Assembly (NCBI GenBank): GCA_023101725.1
Contig: JALJCO010012873.1
Span: 1-64,000, forward strand
DNA length: 64,000 nucleotides
Origin: Atherinomorus stipes
Taxonomy: Eukaryota > Chordata > Actinopteri > Atheriniformes > Atherinidae
Direction of reading: 5' to 3'
This document shows, one piece after another, positions 1 to 10,813 of the stretch. The stretch's first letter is position 1. Each line of letters begins with the position of its first letter. The position numbers and the translations under genes are program-made. A model generated the notes under the pieces. It did not search any database, was not told the origin of the DNA, and saw only the letters and a list, made by a program, of their open reading frames with translations.

Positions 1-1050
1 GCTGCAGTGATAACTGACTTTGTGGAGCTTTCTCCCATTTCCCCACTGCATCTCTGTAGCTCAGCCACAGTGATCTTTGGGTTCTTCTTTATCTCTCTCG
101 CCAAGGCTCTTCTCCTACAATAGGGGATTATCACGCTTTCCGGAAGTTTCCGGAATCTAGGCATTTCCTCTTCCGGGCCATTTTAACAATACTGTCCCTT
201 GCTCTGTTCCACTTTGTAAATCAGATAAACGCCAACCATACTTAAGTTTTCATTGATTCCCGACTGAAGTGATGCTAAAGAAGAAGTGGATCAAAGCGAT
301 CAATCGTCGCGGTGAAGGGCCGATCTTTATAATAAAACAATGTAGCACTTTGTTTGTGGCTGGCAGACTGCGCAGTCGTGTTAGCAGGTTAGCATTAGCC
401 AGCTTGATGACGTGCCTAACTTTGTGTGGCTGAAAACACACAAGCATCTGAAAACGTCTCCTTTCTTGGCAGTCCCCAGTTGTTCCACTGGAAACGGGGG
501 GGTACAGACCCGATTTTCAGATGTTTGTGTATTTTAAGACACACAAAGTTAGGTACTTCAGCTAGCGCTAGCCTGCTAATGCTAACGCTAGCTGTGAAGT
601 GTTGTGCCGCACCGGCTACAAACAAACGTGCTACGTTGTTTTATTATAAAGTTCGGCCCTTCACTCTATTGAATCGCTTTGATCCACTTCTTCCTTAGTA
701 TCACTTCAGTCTGGAATCCATGAAAATTTAAGTAGGGTTGGCGTTTATTCAATTCACGAAGTGGAATAGAGCAGGGACATTGAACTGGCCCGGAAGTGGA
801 CCATCTAAGTGTTTCAAGTTCCGGAAACCGGAACACGGAAGCATGATAATCCCCTATTGCTCAATTTGGCTGGACTGACGGGTCTAGGAAGAGTTCTGGT
901 CGTCCCAAACTTCTTCCATTTAAGGACTATGGAGGCCAACGTGCTCTTAGGAACCTTTAGTGCTGCAGAAATTCTTTTGTAACCTTGTCCAGATCTGTGC
1001 CTCGCCACAATTCTGTCTCTGAGCTCCTTGGATAATTCCTACGACCTCAT
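1..1050 (-). pseudogene. Tc1-like transposase N-terminal relic, interrupted
   Basis: The reading frame starts at the ATG complementary to 1048-1050. It reads RHRSGQGYKRISAALKVP and KSTLASIVLKWKKFGTTRT, the paired helix-turn-helix DNA-binding region of Tc1 transposases. Codon 4 is a TAG stop where the family has a lysine codon, so this copy cannot make protein from its usual start. The frame reaches PAKLSN and is then broken by the 742-bp insertion at 118-859. It resumes at 117-1 with the family's next segment (RALxERxKKNPKITVAELQ-like). The catalytic DDE part is outside the window. Identification rests on motif recognition and is strong. Confidence 0.85.
118..859. mobile_element. Long inverted-repeat (foldback) element nested in Tc1
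   Basis: The two ends are CAATAGGGGATTATCA at 118-133 and its exact complement at 844-859. Arms of roughly 340 bp read inward from both ends and stay recognisably complementary with scattered mismatches: the agaagtggatcaaagcgat, tttataataaaacaa and cctaactttgtgtg blocks occur on both sides. They are separated by only about 40-50 bp near 470-520. No transposase frame is present. It interrupts the Tc1 transposase frame after KLSN, so it is younger than the Tc1. I could not settle a target duplication. Superfamily unknown. Confidence 0.8.
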
Positions 1051-1429
1051 GCTTCTCGTTTGCTCTGACATGCACTGTGAGCTGTAAGGTCTTATATAGA
1101 CAGGTATGTGTCTTTCTTAATCAAGTCCAATCAGTTTAATTAAACACAGCTGGACTCCAATGAAGGAGTAGAACCATCTCAAGGAGGGATCAGAAAAAAT
1201 GGACAGCCTGTGAGTTAAATAGGAGTGTCACTGCAAAGGGTCTGAATAATTTTGACCAAGTAATATTTCAGTTTTTCTTTTTTTAATAACTTTGCAAAAA
1301 TTTATACATTTCTGTTTTTTTCTGTTAAGATGGGGTGCTGAGTGTACATTAATGAGAAATAAAATTAACTTTTTTGATTTTAGAAATGGCTGCAATATAA
1401 ATGTTTCTGCAGTTCTCCATACCCACTGC

Positions 1430-2250
1430 ATCTATGCTGCCAAAAATGACGCCCTGCATAACTGCAATAGCTAGCTAATGCTAATGACTAATCTGGGAGA
1501 TATTGTAAAATATAACGTTATTTGCCCTGATAAGGGCAACGTTAGGACCAGAATATAAAAATTGTTTGGACGCAAACACCAACGGATTATGAAAACAATG
1601 TCCTGCAGCCTTTAGTTTCATCTGCAAGACATGTGAAGGCTACACGATCTGTAGCTACAGTTCTTAAACAATACCAAAAGCCAAATAAATGACAAAATAG
1701 AAAAGCAACAACCTTTGAAAGACTTTTTTTAACTAACTTTGATAAGTAACTAGATTTGTGTTTTATATTCCAGTGTGGCTTGCCATTAAAGCCAGTTTCT
1801 GGAGATAAATAATAGTTTACATTAATGCTCTGATGTAAATAATATCTCAGAATAACATAGAAATCTCCCGATAACATATATATAGGTTATCATTACCTTA
1901 GATGACTGTCCAACGTTGTAAATCCAGATATTCATGCTGCGTTACACATAGCAGATACGAGGTAATAGGGACCAGAGCCCTAAGCAAGGGCGGTGCCGCA
2001 AGATGGCGCAACACACAAAACGCTCGTCGGATTAATCTATAGGAGAAGGTAGAAGGAAAATTCGCAACAGAAAGGGGATGAGAAAGGGAGGGCATCGAGA
2101 GAACGAGACAAACTGAGTTGAAGAGGTGAGTGATTAATTGGTGAAATAGTAAAATTGGAAGCAGGGATGGTTGGGGCGTGGTCCTGCTTCCGAAATTAAG
2201 TTAATTTATTAACTTCATCCAGAAATGAATGAATGAAAAAATTAAACATT
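1430..2250. other. Unassigned sequence
   Basis: No gene or family recognised. A small imperfect hairpin is visible around 1514-1545 (TTGCCC...GGGCAA flanked by AACGTT). The segment just before the Rex3 insertion (2200-2250) is AT-rich. Confidence 0.5.
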
Positions 2251-2266
2251 ACTTTTTTCATTCTTA
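2251..2266. repeat. Target-site duplication, left copy (Rex3)
   Basis: ACTTTTTTCATTCTTA occurs here and again exactly at 5419-5434, bracketing the Rex3 element. The match extends to 17 bp if the T shared with the tail is counted. A 16-17 bp perfect duplication is the expected footprint of target-primed reverse transcription. Confidence 0.9.
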
Positions 2267-5200
2267 TGGAGACGGACAACAATGGAGCCACGTGTCCCTT
2301 GCCCGGACGCGGGTCACCGGGGCCCCCCTCTGGAGCCAGGCCCGGAGGTGGGGCATGGAGGCGAGCGCCTGGTGGCCGGGCTTTAACCCATGGGGCCCGG
2401 TCGGGCTCAGCCCGAAAGGACGACATGGGCCCCCCGTCTTGTGGACCCACCACCCGCAAGAGGGGCCATAGGGGTCGGGTGCATTGTGAGTTGGGCGGCG
2501 GCCGAGGGCGGGGGAGACCCTGGCGGTCCGACCCCGGCTGCAGAAGCTAGCTCTAGGGACGTGGAATGTCACCTCTCTGGTTGGAAAGGAGCCTGAGCTG
2601 GTGCGCAAGGTCGAGCGGTTCCGACTAGATATAGTTGGACTCACCTCGACGCACAGCTTGGGCTCTGGGAAGCCATCCTCGAGAGGGGCTGGACCTTGTT
2701 CCACTCTGGAGTTGCTCCGGGTGAGAGGCGGCGAGCGGGGGTGGGCATACTCATTGCCCCCCAGGCTCGCCGCCTGTGCGTTGGGGTTCACCCCGGTGGA
2801 CGAAAGGGTAGCCTCCCTCCGCCTCCGGGTGGGGGGACGGGTCCTGACTGTTGTTTGTGCCTATGCACCGAACGGCAGTTCAGAGTACCCACCCTTTCTG
2901 GAGTCCTTGGACGGCGTGTTGGAAAGCGCGCCCTCCGGGGACTCCATTGTTCTGCTGGGGGACTTCAATGCCCACGTGGGCAACGACAGTGAGACCTGGA
3001 GGGGCGTGATCGGGAGGAACGGCCCCCCCGATCTGAACCCGAGCGGTGTTTTGTTGTTGGACTTCTGTGCTCGTCATGGATTGTCAATAACAAACACCAT
3101 GTTCAGGCACAAGAGTGTCCCTATTTACACCTGGCATCAGGACACCTTAGGCCGCAGTTCCATGATCGACTTCGTAGTCGTGTCATCGGACTTGCGGCCC
3201 CTTGTCCTGGACACTCGGGTGAAGAGAGGGGCGGAGCTGTCCACTGATCACCACCTGGTGGTGAGTGGGCTCAGATGGTGGGGGAGGTTGCCGGTCAGAC
3301 CTGGCAGGCCCAAACGTGTCGTGAGGGTCTGCTGGGAACGTCTGGCTGAGTCCCCTGTCAGGGAGAGCTTTAACTCCCACCTCCGGGAGAGCTTCACCCA
3401 TGTTCCGAGGGAGGTGGGGGACATCGAGTCTGAATGGGCTATGTTCCGCACCTCTATTGCTGAGGCTGCTAGTCGGAGCTGTGGCCGTGAGGTTGTCGGT
3501 GCCTGTCGTGGCGGTAATCCCCGAACTCGCTGGTGGACACCAGCGGTGAGGGATGCCGTCAAGCTGAAGAAGGAGTCCTACCGGGCCTTCCTGGCCTGTG
3601 GGACTCCTGAGGCAGCTGACAGGTATCGGCGGGCCAAGCGGAGCGCGGCTCTGGCGGTCGCTGAGGCTGGTCCACCATCCGGCGGCTCAGGAGGGGGAAG
3701 CAGTGCACCGTCAACACTGTGTACAGTGGGGATGGTGGGCTGCTGGACCTCGACTCGGGACGTCGTGGGCCGGTGGAGGGAATACTTCGAAGACCTCCTC
3801 AATCCCACCAACACGTCTTCCGAGGAGGAAGCAGAGTTTGGGGACTCAGGGGTGGACTCTCCTGTCACGGGGGCTGAGGTCGCTGAGGTAGTCAAAAAGC
3901 TCCTCGGTGGCCGGGCCCCTGGGGTGGATGAGATCCGCCCGGAGTTTCTTAAGGCTCTGGATGCTGTGGGGCTGTCTTGGCTGACACGCCTCTGCAGCAT
4001 CGCGTGGACATCGGGGGGCAGTGCCTCTGGACTGGCAGACTGGGGTGGTGGTCCCCCCCTCTTCAAAAAGGGGGATCGGAGGGTGTGTTCCAACTTCAGG
4101 GGGATCACACTTCTCAGCCCTCCCCTGGTAAAGTCTATTCAGGGGTACTGGAGAGGAGGGTCCGTCGGATAGTCGAACCTCGGATTGAGGAGGAGCAGTG
4201 TGGTTTTCATCCTGGTCGTGGAACAGTGGACCAGCTCTACACCCTCTTCAGGATCCTGGAGGGGGCATGGGAGTTCACCCAACCAGTCTACATGTGCTTT
4301 GTGGACTTGGAGAAGGCGTTCGATCGTGTCCCCCGGGGTTTCCTGTGGGGGGTGCTCCGGGAGTACGGGGTGCCGGACCCCCTTGTGCGAGCTGTCCGGT
4401 CCCTGTACGACCGGTGCCAGAGCTTGGTCCGCATTTCCGGCTGTAGGTCGGATCCATTCCCGGTGAGAGTTGGACTCCGCCAAGGCTGCCCTTTATCGCC
4501 GATCCTGTTCATAACCTTTATGGACAGGATTTCTAGGCGCAGCCGAGGTGTTGAGGGTATCCGGTTTGGTGGCCTCAGGATCGGGTCTCTGCTGTTTGCA
4601 GATGACGTGGTTCTGTTGGCGTCATCGGGCCGTGATCTCCGGCTCTCGCTGGGGCGATTTGCAGCCGAGTGTGACGCGGCCGGGATGAGAATCAGCACCT
4701 CCAAATCCGAGACCATGGTCCTCGCCCGGAAAAGGGTGGGAATGTCCTCTCCGGGTCGGGAGTGAGGTCCTGCCCCAGGTGGAGGGAGTTTAAGTATCTC
4801 GGGGTCTTGTTCACGAGTGAGGGAAAAAAAATGGAGCGGGGAGATGGACAGACGGATCGGTGCGGCGTCTGCAGTGATGCGGACTTTGCATCGGTCCGTC
4901 AGTGGTGAAGAAGGAGCTGAGCCAGAAGGCGAAGCTCTCGATTTACCGGTCCATCTACGTTCCTACCTCACCTATGGCCATGAGCTGTGGGTCATGACCG
5001 AAAGAACGGAGATCGCGGGTACAAGCGGCCGAAATGAGTTTCCTCCGCAGGGTGGCCGGGCTCTCCCTCAGAGATGGGGGGGAGGAGCTCGGTCATCCGG
5101 GGAGGGACTCAAAAGTAGAGCCGCTGCTCCTCCGTATAGAGAGGAGCCAGATGAGGTGGATCGGGCATCTGGTTAGGATGCCCCCTGGACGCCTCCCTGG

Positions 5201-5418
5201 TGAGGTGTTCCAGGCACGTCCCACCGGGACCAGACCCCAGGGGAGACCCAGGACACGCTGGAGGGACTACGTCTCCCGGCTGGCCTGGGAACGCCTTGGG
5301 ATCCCCCCGGATGAGCTGGCGGCTGTGGCCGGGGTGAGGGAAGTCTGGGCTTCCCTGCTTAGGCAGCTGCCCCCGCGACCCGATCCCGGATAAGCGGAAG
5401 AAGACGGTACGGTACGGT
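2267..5418 (+). mobile_element. Rex3: Full-length Rex3 LINE (RTE clade)
   Basis: A 3.15-kb GC-rich, CpG-rich non-LTR retrotransposon in AT-rich surroundings. It has the family's GC-rich 5' leader, an endonuclease-reverse transcriptase region and a short 3' tail of GGTAC repeats (about 5404-5420). The string TGGCAGACTGGGGTGGTGGT at 4033-4052 equals the commonly used Rex3 reverse primer as I recall it. A close relative of the forward primer's complement lies near 4485-4505. A perfect 16-bp target duplication flanks it, so the insertion is essentially complete at both ends. The open frame is broken by several indels, so it is not autonomous. Confidence 0.92.
2541..5393 (+). pseudogene. Rex3 endonuclease-reverse transcriptase, frameshifted
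   Basis: The protein nicks DNA with an APE-type endonuclease and copies its RNA at the nick. Endonuclease motifs are in one frame: LGTWNVTSL near 2550, [12 protein letters not shown] near 2955-2990, and [13 protein letters not shown] near 3240-3275. An apparent start at 2601 is a GTG codon; the family frame runs upstream of it. Around 3665-3760 about 60-100 bp are missing and the frame shifts locally. An extra C near 4120 moves the RT into another frame, which carries FVDLEKAFDRVPRG (catalytic Asp codon 4304-4306), GLRQGCPLSPILF and FADD (4595-4606). Between 4765 and 5034 a further indel returns to the first frame. That frame ends SLLRQLPPRPDPG with TAA at 5391-5393. The domain order and the C-terminus match complete Rex3 proteins. 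Confidence 0.9.
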
Positions 5419-5434
5419 ACTTTTTTCATTCTTA
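5419..5434. repeat. Target-site duplication, right copy (Rex3)
   Basis: Perfect repeat of 2251-2266 directly after the GGTAC tail of the element. Confidence 0.9.
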
Positions 5435-6229
5435 GATCTCTTGACCTTGCAGTGATGGTATGGTTTTGGGTTACCGTGGTGGGGATGAGCAGTTACAGCA
5501 ACCGCATGCTAGGGGTGGAAAGTATTTCCCAAAACAACTACTGACCATGAAGACAAAAAGCAGGACAAAAAAGAAAAACCACCTCATCAACAGGCCATGA
5601 CTGAGAACAGATGTCCCCGTTTACAGCCGGCTTGTTCGGTGAAGTAACATCAAGGGTGCATTCACATAAGGATGGTCCAGGGATACAGTTAGCTTCGGCG
5701 AGGTATATGAAAAATTTTGCAACTTCATTAGATTTGCTTGGGTTTCACACAACTGTTAACTCGTGTATCAAACCATCTGAATGCCACATTGTTATAACAA
5801 CTGCTCCCTAGAGGAAACAGAGCCAAAAATGGCAACTGACCAAGAAAAAACAAGTAGGAAGAAGAAGAATACCTGGCTCATTGATTGGCCAGAACTGAAA
5901 ACATCAAAGAAAAGCAACAATAAATGTACTCAGTCTCGGGGTTTCTGGCTTTATTTTGGTGTTAAAAACGTGGTTGGAGGAGGTGCAGCCAGTCCACCGG
6001 CATGTTGCGTTAACACATCCTACATCACTTTCTACTCTATTTTCCATGTAACTTCCTCTGTCACTTCCCATGTTTGTCACGGTTCCTGCTTGACTCCCCA
6101 GCTTGTGCCTTATTTGGGCATATTTCCTGTGTTTTTCCTTTAAAGGAAAAAGATGGCCACACAGCTTAGGTTAGTGAATTTGCATATAAACAAATTACAA
6201 GACTTCTGGAACAATGTTTTCTACACAGG
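5435..6229. other. Unassigned, with one MITE-end-like string
   Basis: No gene recognised. At 5652-5666 the string aagggtgcattcaca resembles the terminus of the element at 9015-10048, but I could not find a matching opposite end. Confidence 0.4.
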
Positions 6230-6720
6230 CCAGACCAAAGTGGAGATGTTTGGTTATAATGCACAGCTGGAAAACAGCATGTCAGTGCAAACACCTCACC
6301 TCAGCTGTCAGGCACAGTGGTGGAGGATGATGATAGGGGCTTGTTCTGCAGCTACAGAGCCTGGAGTCACCTTGCAGTTGTTGGGTGGACCATGAATACC
6401 AAGAATAGTTTGAATACCAAAGTATTCTTGAGTCGAACGTGAGACCATCTGTCTGAAACTGTCTTAACAGCACAATGATCCCAAACACAGCAACAGATCT
6501 ACAACAGACTCACGGTATTGACACGATCCTAAGTCAAGACCTGAACCCTGACTGAGACGGTGGGGCCCTCAGAGAACTGCAGAAACATGTTTGGAAAGTT
6601 CTCTGTACCAAAGCAGCTCTGAAAATAAGAGAAGGACTAATGGCTGAAAGTGTGAGACTGATAACATCATAACTTTCACTTCAAGTTGTTGCTGCCGAAA
6701 GTGGTTTTACAAGTTTTTTT
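6230..6720 (+). pseudogene. Tc1-like transposase relic, catalytic half
   Basis: The nucleotide sequence follows, in order, a fish Tc1-like transposase that I recognise. The cues are tgtcaggcacagtggtggagg (the V-K-H-G-G-G region), cagcacaatgatcccaaacac (the QxNDPKH region after the second catalytic Asp) and cctgaaccctgactgag (LNP near the DDE glutamate). It ends near gttgctgccgaaagtggttttacaag (C-terminus). Stops, small deletions and a frame change every 50-100 bp leave no usable reading frame. About 20-30 codons are missing before the glutamate motif. The N-terminal half and terminal repeats were not found. Confidence 0.75.
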
Positions 6721-7391
6721 CTTTCTCATGGACACTACTTTAAACATCTTTTTAAAATTTTTTTTTTTTAGTGTTTTCCAGTAGCTTTCTTTCCTTTATC
6801 ATGCAGTGCTCGGGTTTTTTTACACACTGCTGCTGCATTTATATTCGTTTTGTTCAGTAAACAATGACAAGATTAGAAATCCCATGTCATTAATCAGAAC
6901 CTTGTTTTAAGACTCAGTAAGGACAATGGGATTTTTTTTTTATCCTGGTTTTTTAATTCTACATGTCACAGATTGCATACTTCTTCTTTAAGATGACCTT
7001 GCACTGTCAATTCTCTGTGAAACAAACCCCAATGAAATCTTCTCCTGTGAATACCCATTGAAAGGCAGATTTATACAAATGTTCTCATTAATGGCTCATT
7101 AAGTTCTCTTGTAAATGGCGTTTTCATGGGACGGGGGACATAAAGTGACACATAGATGGCAGATACAGTAATATAAGATCTGAATTCAAGTCACTGTTTT
7201 TGCTGAATGAAATCAGATTTTTTTTTCTTTCCTTTTTTGGGGCATTTCAACTCAGCAAATGTGTTACATTCCCACACACTTCTGATGCTGCAGCTTTAAT
7301 ATTGTCTGTCATAGTTATAAATCATACAGTCGAGACTGTGAAAGTCAAGTTTTTAAATTGGCTTACGTGTCCAGAAGTTGTCCTTTATTAC
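6721..7391. other. Unassigned AT-rich sequence
   Basis: T-rich runs and no recognisable coding signal. Nothing further supported. Confidence 0.5.
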
Positions 7392-7392
7392 T

Positions 7393-7808
7393 AGGGATGT
7401 CCTGATACCGATGCCAGTATCAGTACTTGCTACGATACTGGCCTATTTTGCTGTACTTGTACTCATGAAATGCTTGCCATTACCTGATATCGGATGTCAT
7501 GTGACTCGTTGTGTTTACACGGCCATGCTGACAGGAAAATACTCTTCAGTATGAGTGGCGGCGACTTTGTGTATACATCTTTTTTTTTTAAATTAGAAGA
7601 CGCTTTTCATTACACAAGGACAGAAAATATATCTGACCCGTATCTTGTTCCTGGAATACTTTTCAAAATGTTAGTGACAGTCAGAGCAGACATTTTTCTC
7701 CTGAGAACATCTTGCTGCTTGCTTTCGACACCTCGGCCTACAGAAGTTTTTTTGGGGGCTCCGATATTGTGTGATTTAACAGCGGAGATGCTTGAAGCAG
7801 AATTGTTA
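7393..7808. mobile_element. Fragment of a 'tagggatgtcc' hAT-type repeat
   Basis: It begins TAGGGATGTCCTGATACCGA and continues with alternating cagtatcagtact and tacgatactgg words, the appearance of hAT-family ends common in fish. No opposite end (catcccta) lies before the LINE at 7809, so the copy is either truncated or interrupted by that LINE. Assignment is from the terminus only. Confidence 0.45.
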
Positions 7809-8690
7809 CCTGTTCAAGTTCAAGTTCAGTTTATTTGTATAGCACGCTTACAACGACCGTGATCGCACTAAGTGCTTCACAGAGATATAAAAAGTACCCA
7901 AATAGATAAATTTAACACACAAACACTGATGAAAGCACATTAACACAAAGCATACTTACACATTCACACCTATTGCATGGTCATGTGTAAAAATTACACA
8001 AATACACACAAGGATGCACAAACACTGGTGTACTTAGAAAACATAGAATGATCACAGTGAACAGATAAAATAAGGCCAAATTAGAAGATAAAAACTCGAG
8101 ATCAAATAAATACTTCAAAGAATAAAAAGTACAAAGTATGAATGACCACCTCAACTAGAAATTAAAAAGCTCGAGCAAAGAAATATGTTTTCAGTAAAGT
8201 TTTAAAGCTTGGACAGACTGTGCACTTCTAATATGTAGCGGCAGCCCATTCCACAATTTCTGGACCATCACCGAGAAGGCTCTATCGCCTCGAGAGACAC
8301 ATCTGGTTCGAGGACCCTCCAAAAGCAACTGACATGAGGACCTCAGAGATCTAATGGGAGCATGCCTGATCAAAAGTTCCGCCATATATGGAGGAGCTAA
8401 CTCATTCAGAACCTCATAAGCCAGTAATAGAATTTTAAACTGGACCCTAAAGCTGACGGGAAGCCAGTGAAGCTCAGCAATGATGGGAGTGGTGTGATCA
8501 GAAGGCCTCTTTCCAGTCAACAAACGGGCAGCTACATTCTGAGCAAGCTGGAGACGGTGGAGGGATGATTTGCTGATGCCATAATAAAGTGAATTACAAT
8601 AATCACGACGAGACCAAAGACTGTAAATATACGCACGAGACATAATTAGCAAATGAACCACCTTCTCAAAGTCATTTTTGGGCACATATG
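7809..8690 (-). mobile_element. 5'-truncated L2-type LINE copy
   Basis: Read on the minus strand, a reverse-transcriptase C-terminal region is followed by an untranslated tail. The tail ends in 'aataaactgaacttgaacttgaac', i.e. a short TTGAAC-repeat 3' end at 7809-7830. The 5' part, including endonuclease and RT catalytic motifs, is absent, as is usual for LINE copies. The flanks show no clear target duplication. Confidence 0.8.
8150..8685 (-). pseudogene. L2-type LINE ORF2 C-terminal fragment
   Basis: A 164-codon open stretch starts MPKNDFEKVVHLLIMSR and contains RRDYCNSLYYGISKSSLHRL, QNVAARLLTGKRPSDHTTPI, ELHWLPVSFRVQFKILLLAY and GDRAFSVMVQKLWNGLPLHI. These are the signature blocks of the region downstream of the RT catalytic core in L2/CR1-group LINEs. 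The frame meets TGA near 8191. A one-base shift restores the family's ending (TYFFARAF) to about 8155. Relative to the usual SRLDYCNSL block it carries a small insertion (AYIYSLWSR). The fragment lacks the catalytic FADD motif, so it is inert. Confidence 0.85.
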
Positions 8691-9012
8691 GTTCTGCATT
8701 TCTGTAGATACAAGGTTGAACGGATAGTTTTAATACTTGGTTGATCGAGGTGATAAGAAAATACGAAAATGTTCAACACACTTGGCATTTAAATAGACGG
8801 ACACCACTGCTTGTACAACCCCGTCCTGCCACGGACAAAGTTTGTTGCAAATGTTCAATCACTGAGTCAACACAGTCGCTCTCCCGCTGCCAGTCATGGT
8901 CAAAGCTTCTTGTGAAGAATGTATTGACTGGACGAAAACAAACTTTTTTCTTGTTTTTGCAGCTTTGAGAGCAAGAACAAAATTCTTGCTTCTTGCAGAG
9001 TATGTAACAAGC
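8691..9012. other. Unassigned; shares a block with 44045-44115
   Basis: From about 8717 the string ggatagttttaatactt...gataagaaaatacgaaaatg...gcatttaaa is paralleled at 44050-44120. This suggests two relics of one unidentified repeat. In one frame both read like VIRKYENVQ / AVREYENIH. Confidence 0.35.
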
Positions 9013-9014
9013 TT

Positions 9015-10048
9015 AAGGGTGCACTCACACCAGGATAGTCCGCTAAACTCGATCTGATTGGGGACTCAGCTTATTGGGTGGACTTTAGCCAAACAAGCCA
9101 GTCTTGTTGCCTGAGTTGCCACTTCTCCCAAGCATATCACAAATAATGTTGACGTAATTTTGTTTTTTAAACTTTAGTGCAGTAGTGATCTACTGTGTGG
9201 GTATATAAAGCCTCCATTTTACAGCTAAATTGACTATAAACCTGCATTATTTCTAGGGGAGTAGACTAAGAGCTGGGATGTTTTCTTCTGACCATATATT
9301 AAAACTTTCAAGTCATCGTCACTCCACGTTTGACCACTGGCCATTTCTAAAGAAATCCTACATGCGTTTGTTTTAGTAGCATTTATCAACAATGCTCACT
9401 GTTTAGTGTAGAGCCATATTGATCCCGCATATGTTTTGCTTGAAGCGGACCAAAGCACTGTTTCCACCAGCGGGTCTGGGTCGGGTTGGGTGGGTTTTGG
9501 TACGGATATGTTGATTTTACGTTGCATCCCCACAGCAAACTGTACCCTTACCCTGGAGGCGGAGTATTAACTGAAAAGTGCTGCTATGTGATTGTGTGAC
9601 ATCATCGCAGTGCAACGCCTTTTCACCAAAGCGCCACACCACACGGGACAGAAACAAAGGAGTCATCTCTGCTTGGTTTTTATCGCGGGAAATTACGTAT
9701 TTTTTCAACCAGAAAACTGATTGCAGTGTGATAAGCTCCACCTTTTTAGTCCGAATCGGTTAGATCAGTACCCCGATGGAATGGTCCCAAAAAAGTAGGA
9801 CGGGTTGGTTCGGATAAAAGGGTACCTGTCTTAGTTTTTACCTGTGGAGACGTAAAAAAATGTGGACCAGCCCGACCCAGACCAGCTTATGGAAACGGTG
9901 CTCAAGACCTGCGTTTGTAGGCGGGCCGAGTCCGCTTATTTGATCTGAATCAGAGTCCGTCTGCACATTCACAATACCCCAAACGATGCGACTTTCCAAG
10001 CAAACGAACCCTGATTTGAGTTAAAATGGCTGGTGTGAATGTGTCCTT
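9015..10048. mobile_element. Non-autonomous DNA element with nested MITE
   Basis: Inverted ends AAGGGTGCACTCACACCA (9015-9032) and TGGTGTGAATGTGTCCTT (10031-10048) match with a few differences. TTAA overlaps the left end (9013-9016). The inside holds no coding signal and is itself interrupted by the MITE at 9455-9901. A related left end occurs at 5652. The superfamily is not clear. Confidence 0.6.
9455..9901 (-). mobile_element. PIF/Harbinger-like MITE, copy 2 (degenerate)
   Basis: Ends GCACTGTTTCCACCAGCGGG (9455-9474) and ...TGGAAACGGTGC (to 9901) match the better copy at 42343-42816. Internal blocks are shared but in the opposite order (ggatatgttgatttta near the left here, near the right there). 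This copy is therefore inverted relative to the other. The expected 3-bp duplication is not intact. Non-coding. Confidence 0.65.
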
Positions 10049-10049
10049 A

Positions 10050-10552
10050 TGGGCCTTTTCCATTGCAGCTGCACAGGGCACGGTACAGCACAGTACAGAA
10101 CCACACGCTAAAGACGACCAGGGCAGTGTTTGTTTCCACGCAAGAGAAGTAGTCGTCTACTCCCTGGAAGTGGGTGGAGGAGGGCGAGGTCGAGACTGCC
10201 GTGACGTCACTGGCGTGCCACGCGGTGGTCAGTAGTGTAAAAACAACAATGGGGGCATTGGATGATATCGAGGTGTTACTGCTGTTGTTTTTTTCTGTGG
10301 CTTGTAGTCACCGAAAACAGAGCCAGATATTTTTAGAAGAGGCAAAACACGTATGACAACAATTTCCTTTGACCAATCATTGGAGAGCCGTCAGGTACAT
10401 CACATTTTGCGTAGATTCAGCACGGTTAGAGCTAGCTGTGAAACGGGTGCGGAAAATCGTAACAGCTCATAACAGGTTTTCCCAGAGGAAAGGCAAATAA
10501 AGCGTGCTGTGCCTATGGAAGGGTTACGAAAATGTGCAGTGGAAAAGGCCCA
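10050..10552. mobile_element. MITE with TTA duplication (PIF/Harbinger-like)
   Basis: Inverted ends TGGGCCTTTTCCATTGCAG (from 10050) and CACTG...GGAAAAGGCCCA (to 10552), flanked by TTA at 10047-10049 and 10553-10555. A 3-bp TTA duplication with such ends fits PIF/Harbinger non-autonomous elements. Internal CpG-containing sequence, no open frame of note. It sits one base from the end of the previous element, so it probably inserted into that element's terminus. Confidence 0.7.
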
Positions 10553-10813
10553 TTAGACCTCTGACATGAAGAACCAGCACTGACTCCAGGCCCCCTGCTG
10601 GCTCTCCTCACATCTTCAACAGAGGTGGTCTCATCTGAGTCATGATTATCAGCTGATCTCAGATGTTTTCCTCGACATGGCCATGTTGCTGTGGCCTTGC
10701 TCCAACACTGGACATCAGTGTGACCACCATTTCCTGTTATGTCTGACATTAAGTCAGATTCTTTAAAGACATGTAGCCTTATTTAGACCTTTTAGAACCA
10801 TTTAGAACTTTTA

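Larger units (their letters stand above)
1..1429 (-). mobile_element. Tc1-like DNA transposon, 5' half, split by a nested insertion
   Basis: This is the start of a Tc1/mariner-family cut-and-paste transposon lying on the minus strand and running off the left edge of the window. The outer 5' part (about 860-1429) has the layout I know from fish Tc1 elements: a terminal segment ending in 'tacccactg' at about 1420-1429, an untranslated leader, then the transposase N-terminus. The transposase resumes at 1-117 after an interruption at 118-859. The 3' half and its terminal repeat lie outside the window. Many point changes mark it as an old, inactive copy. Confidence 0.85.

Noticed and set aside
2264..2791. 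175-codon frame antisense to the Rex3 leader, and other long frames within Rex3
   Set aside because: Shadows of a GC-rich LINE; stop codons are rare in all frames there.
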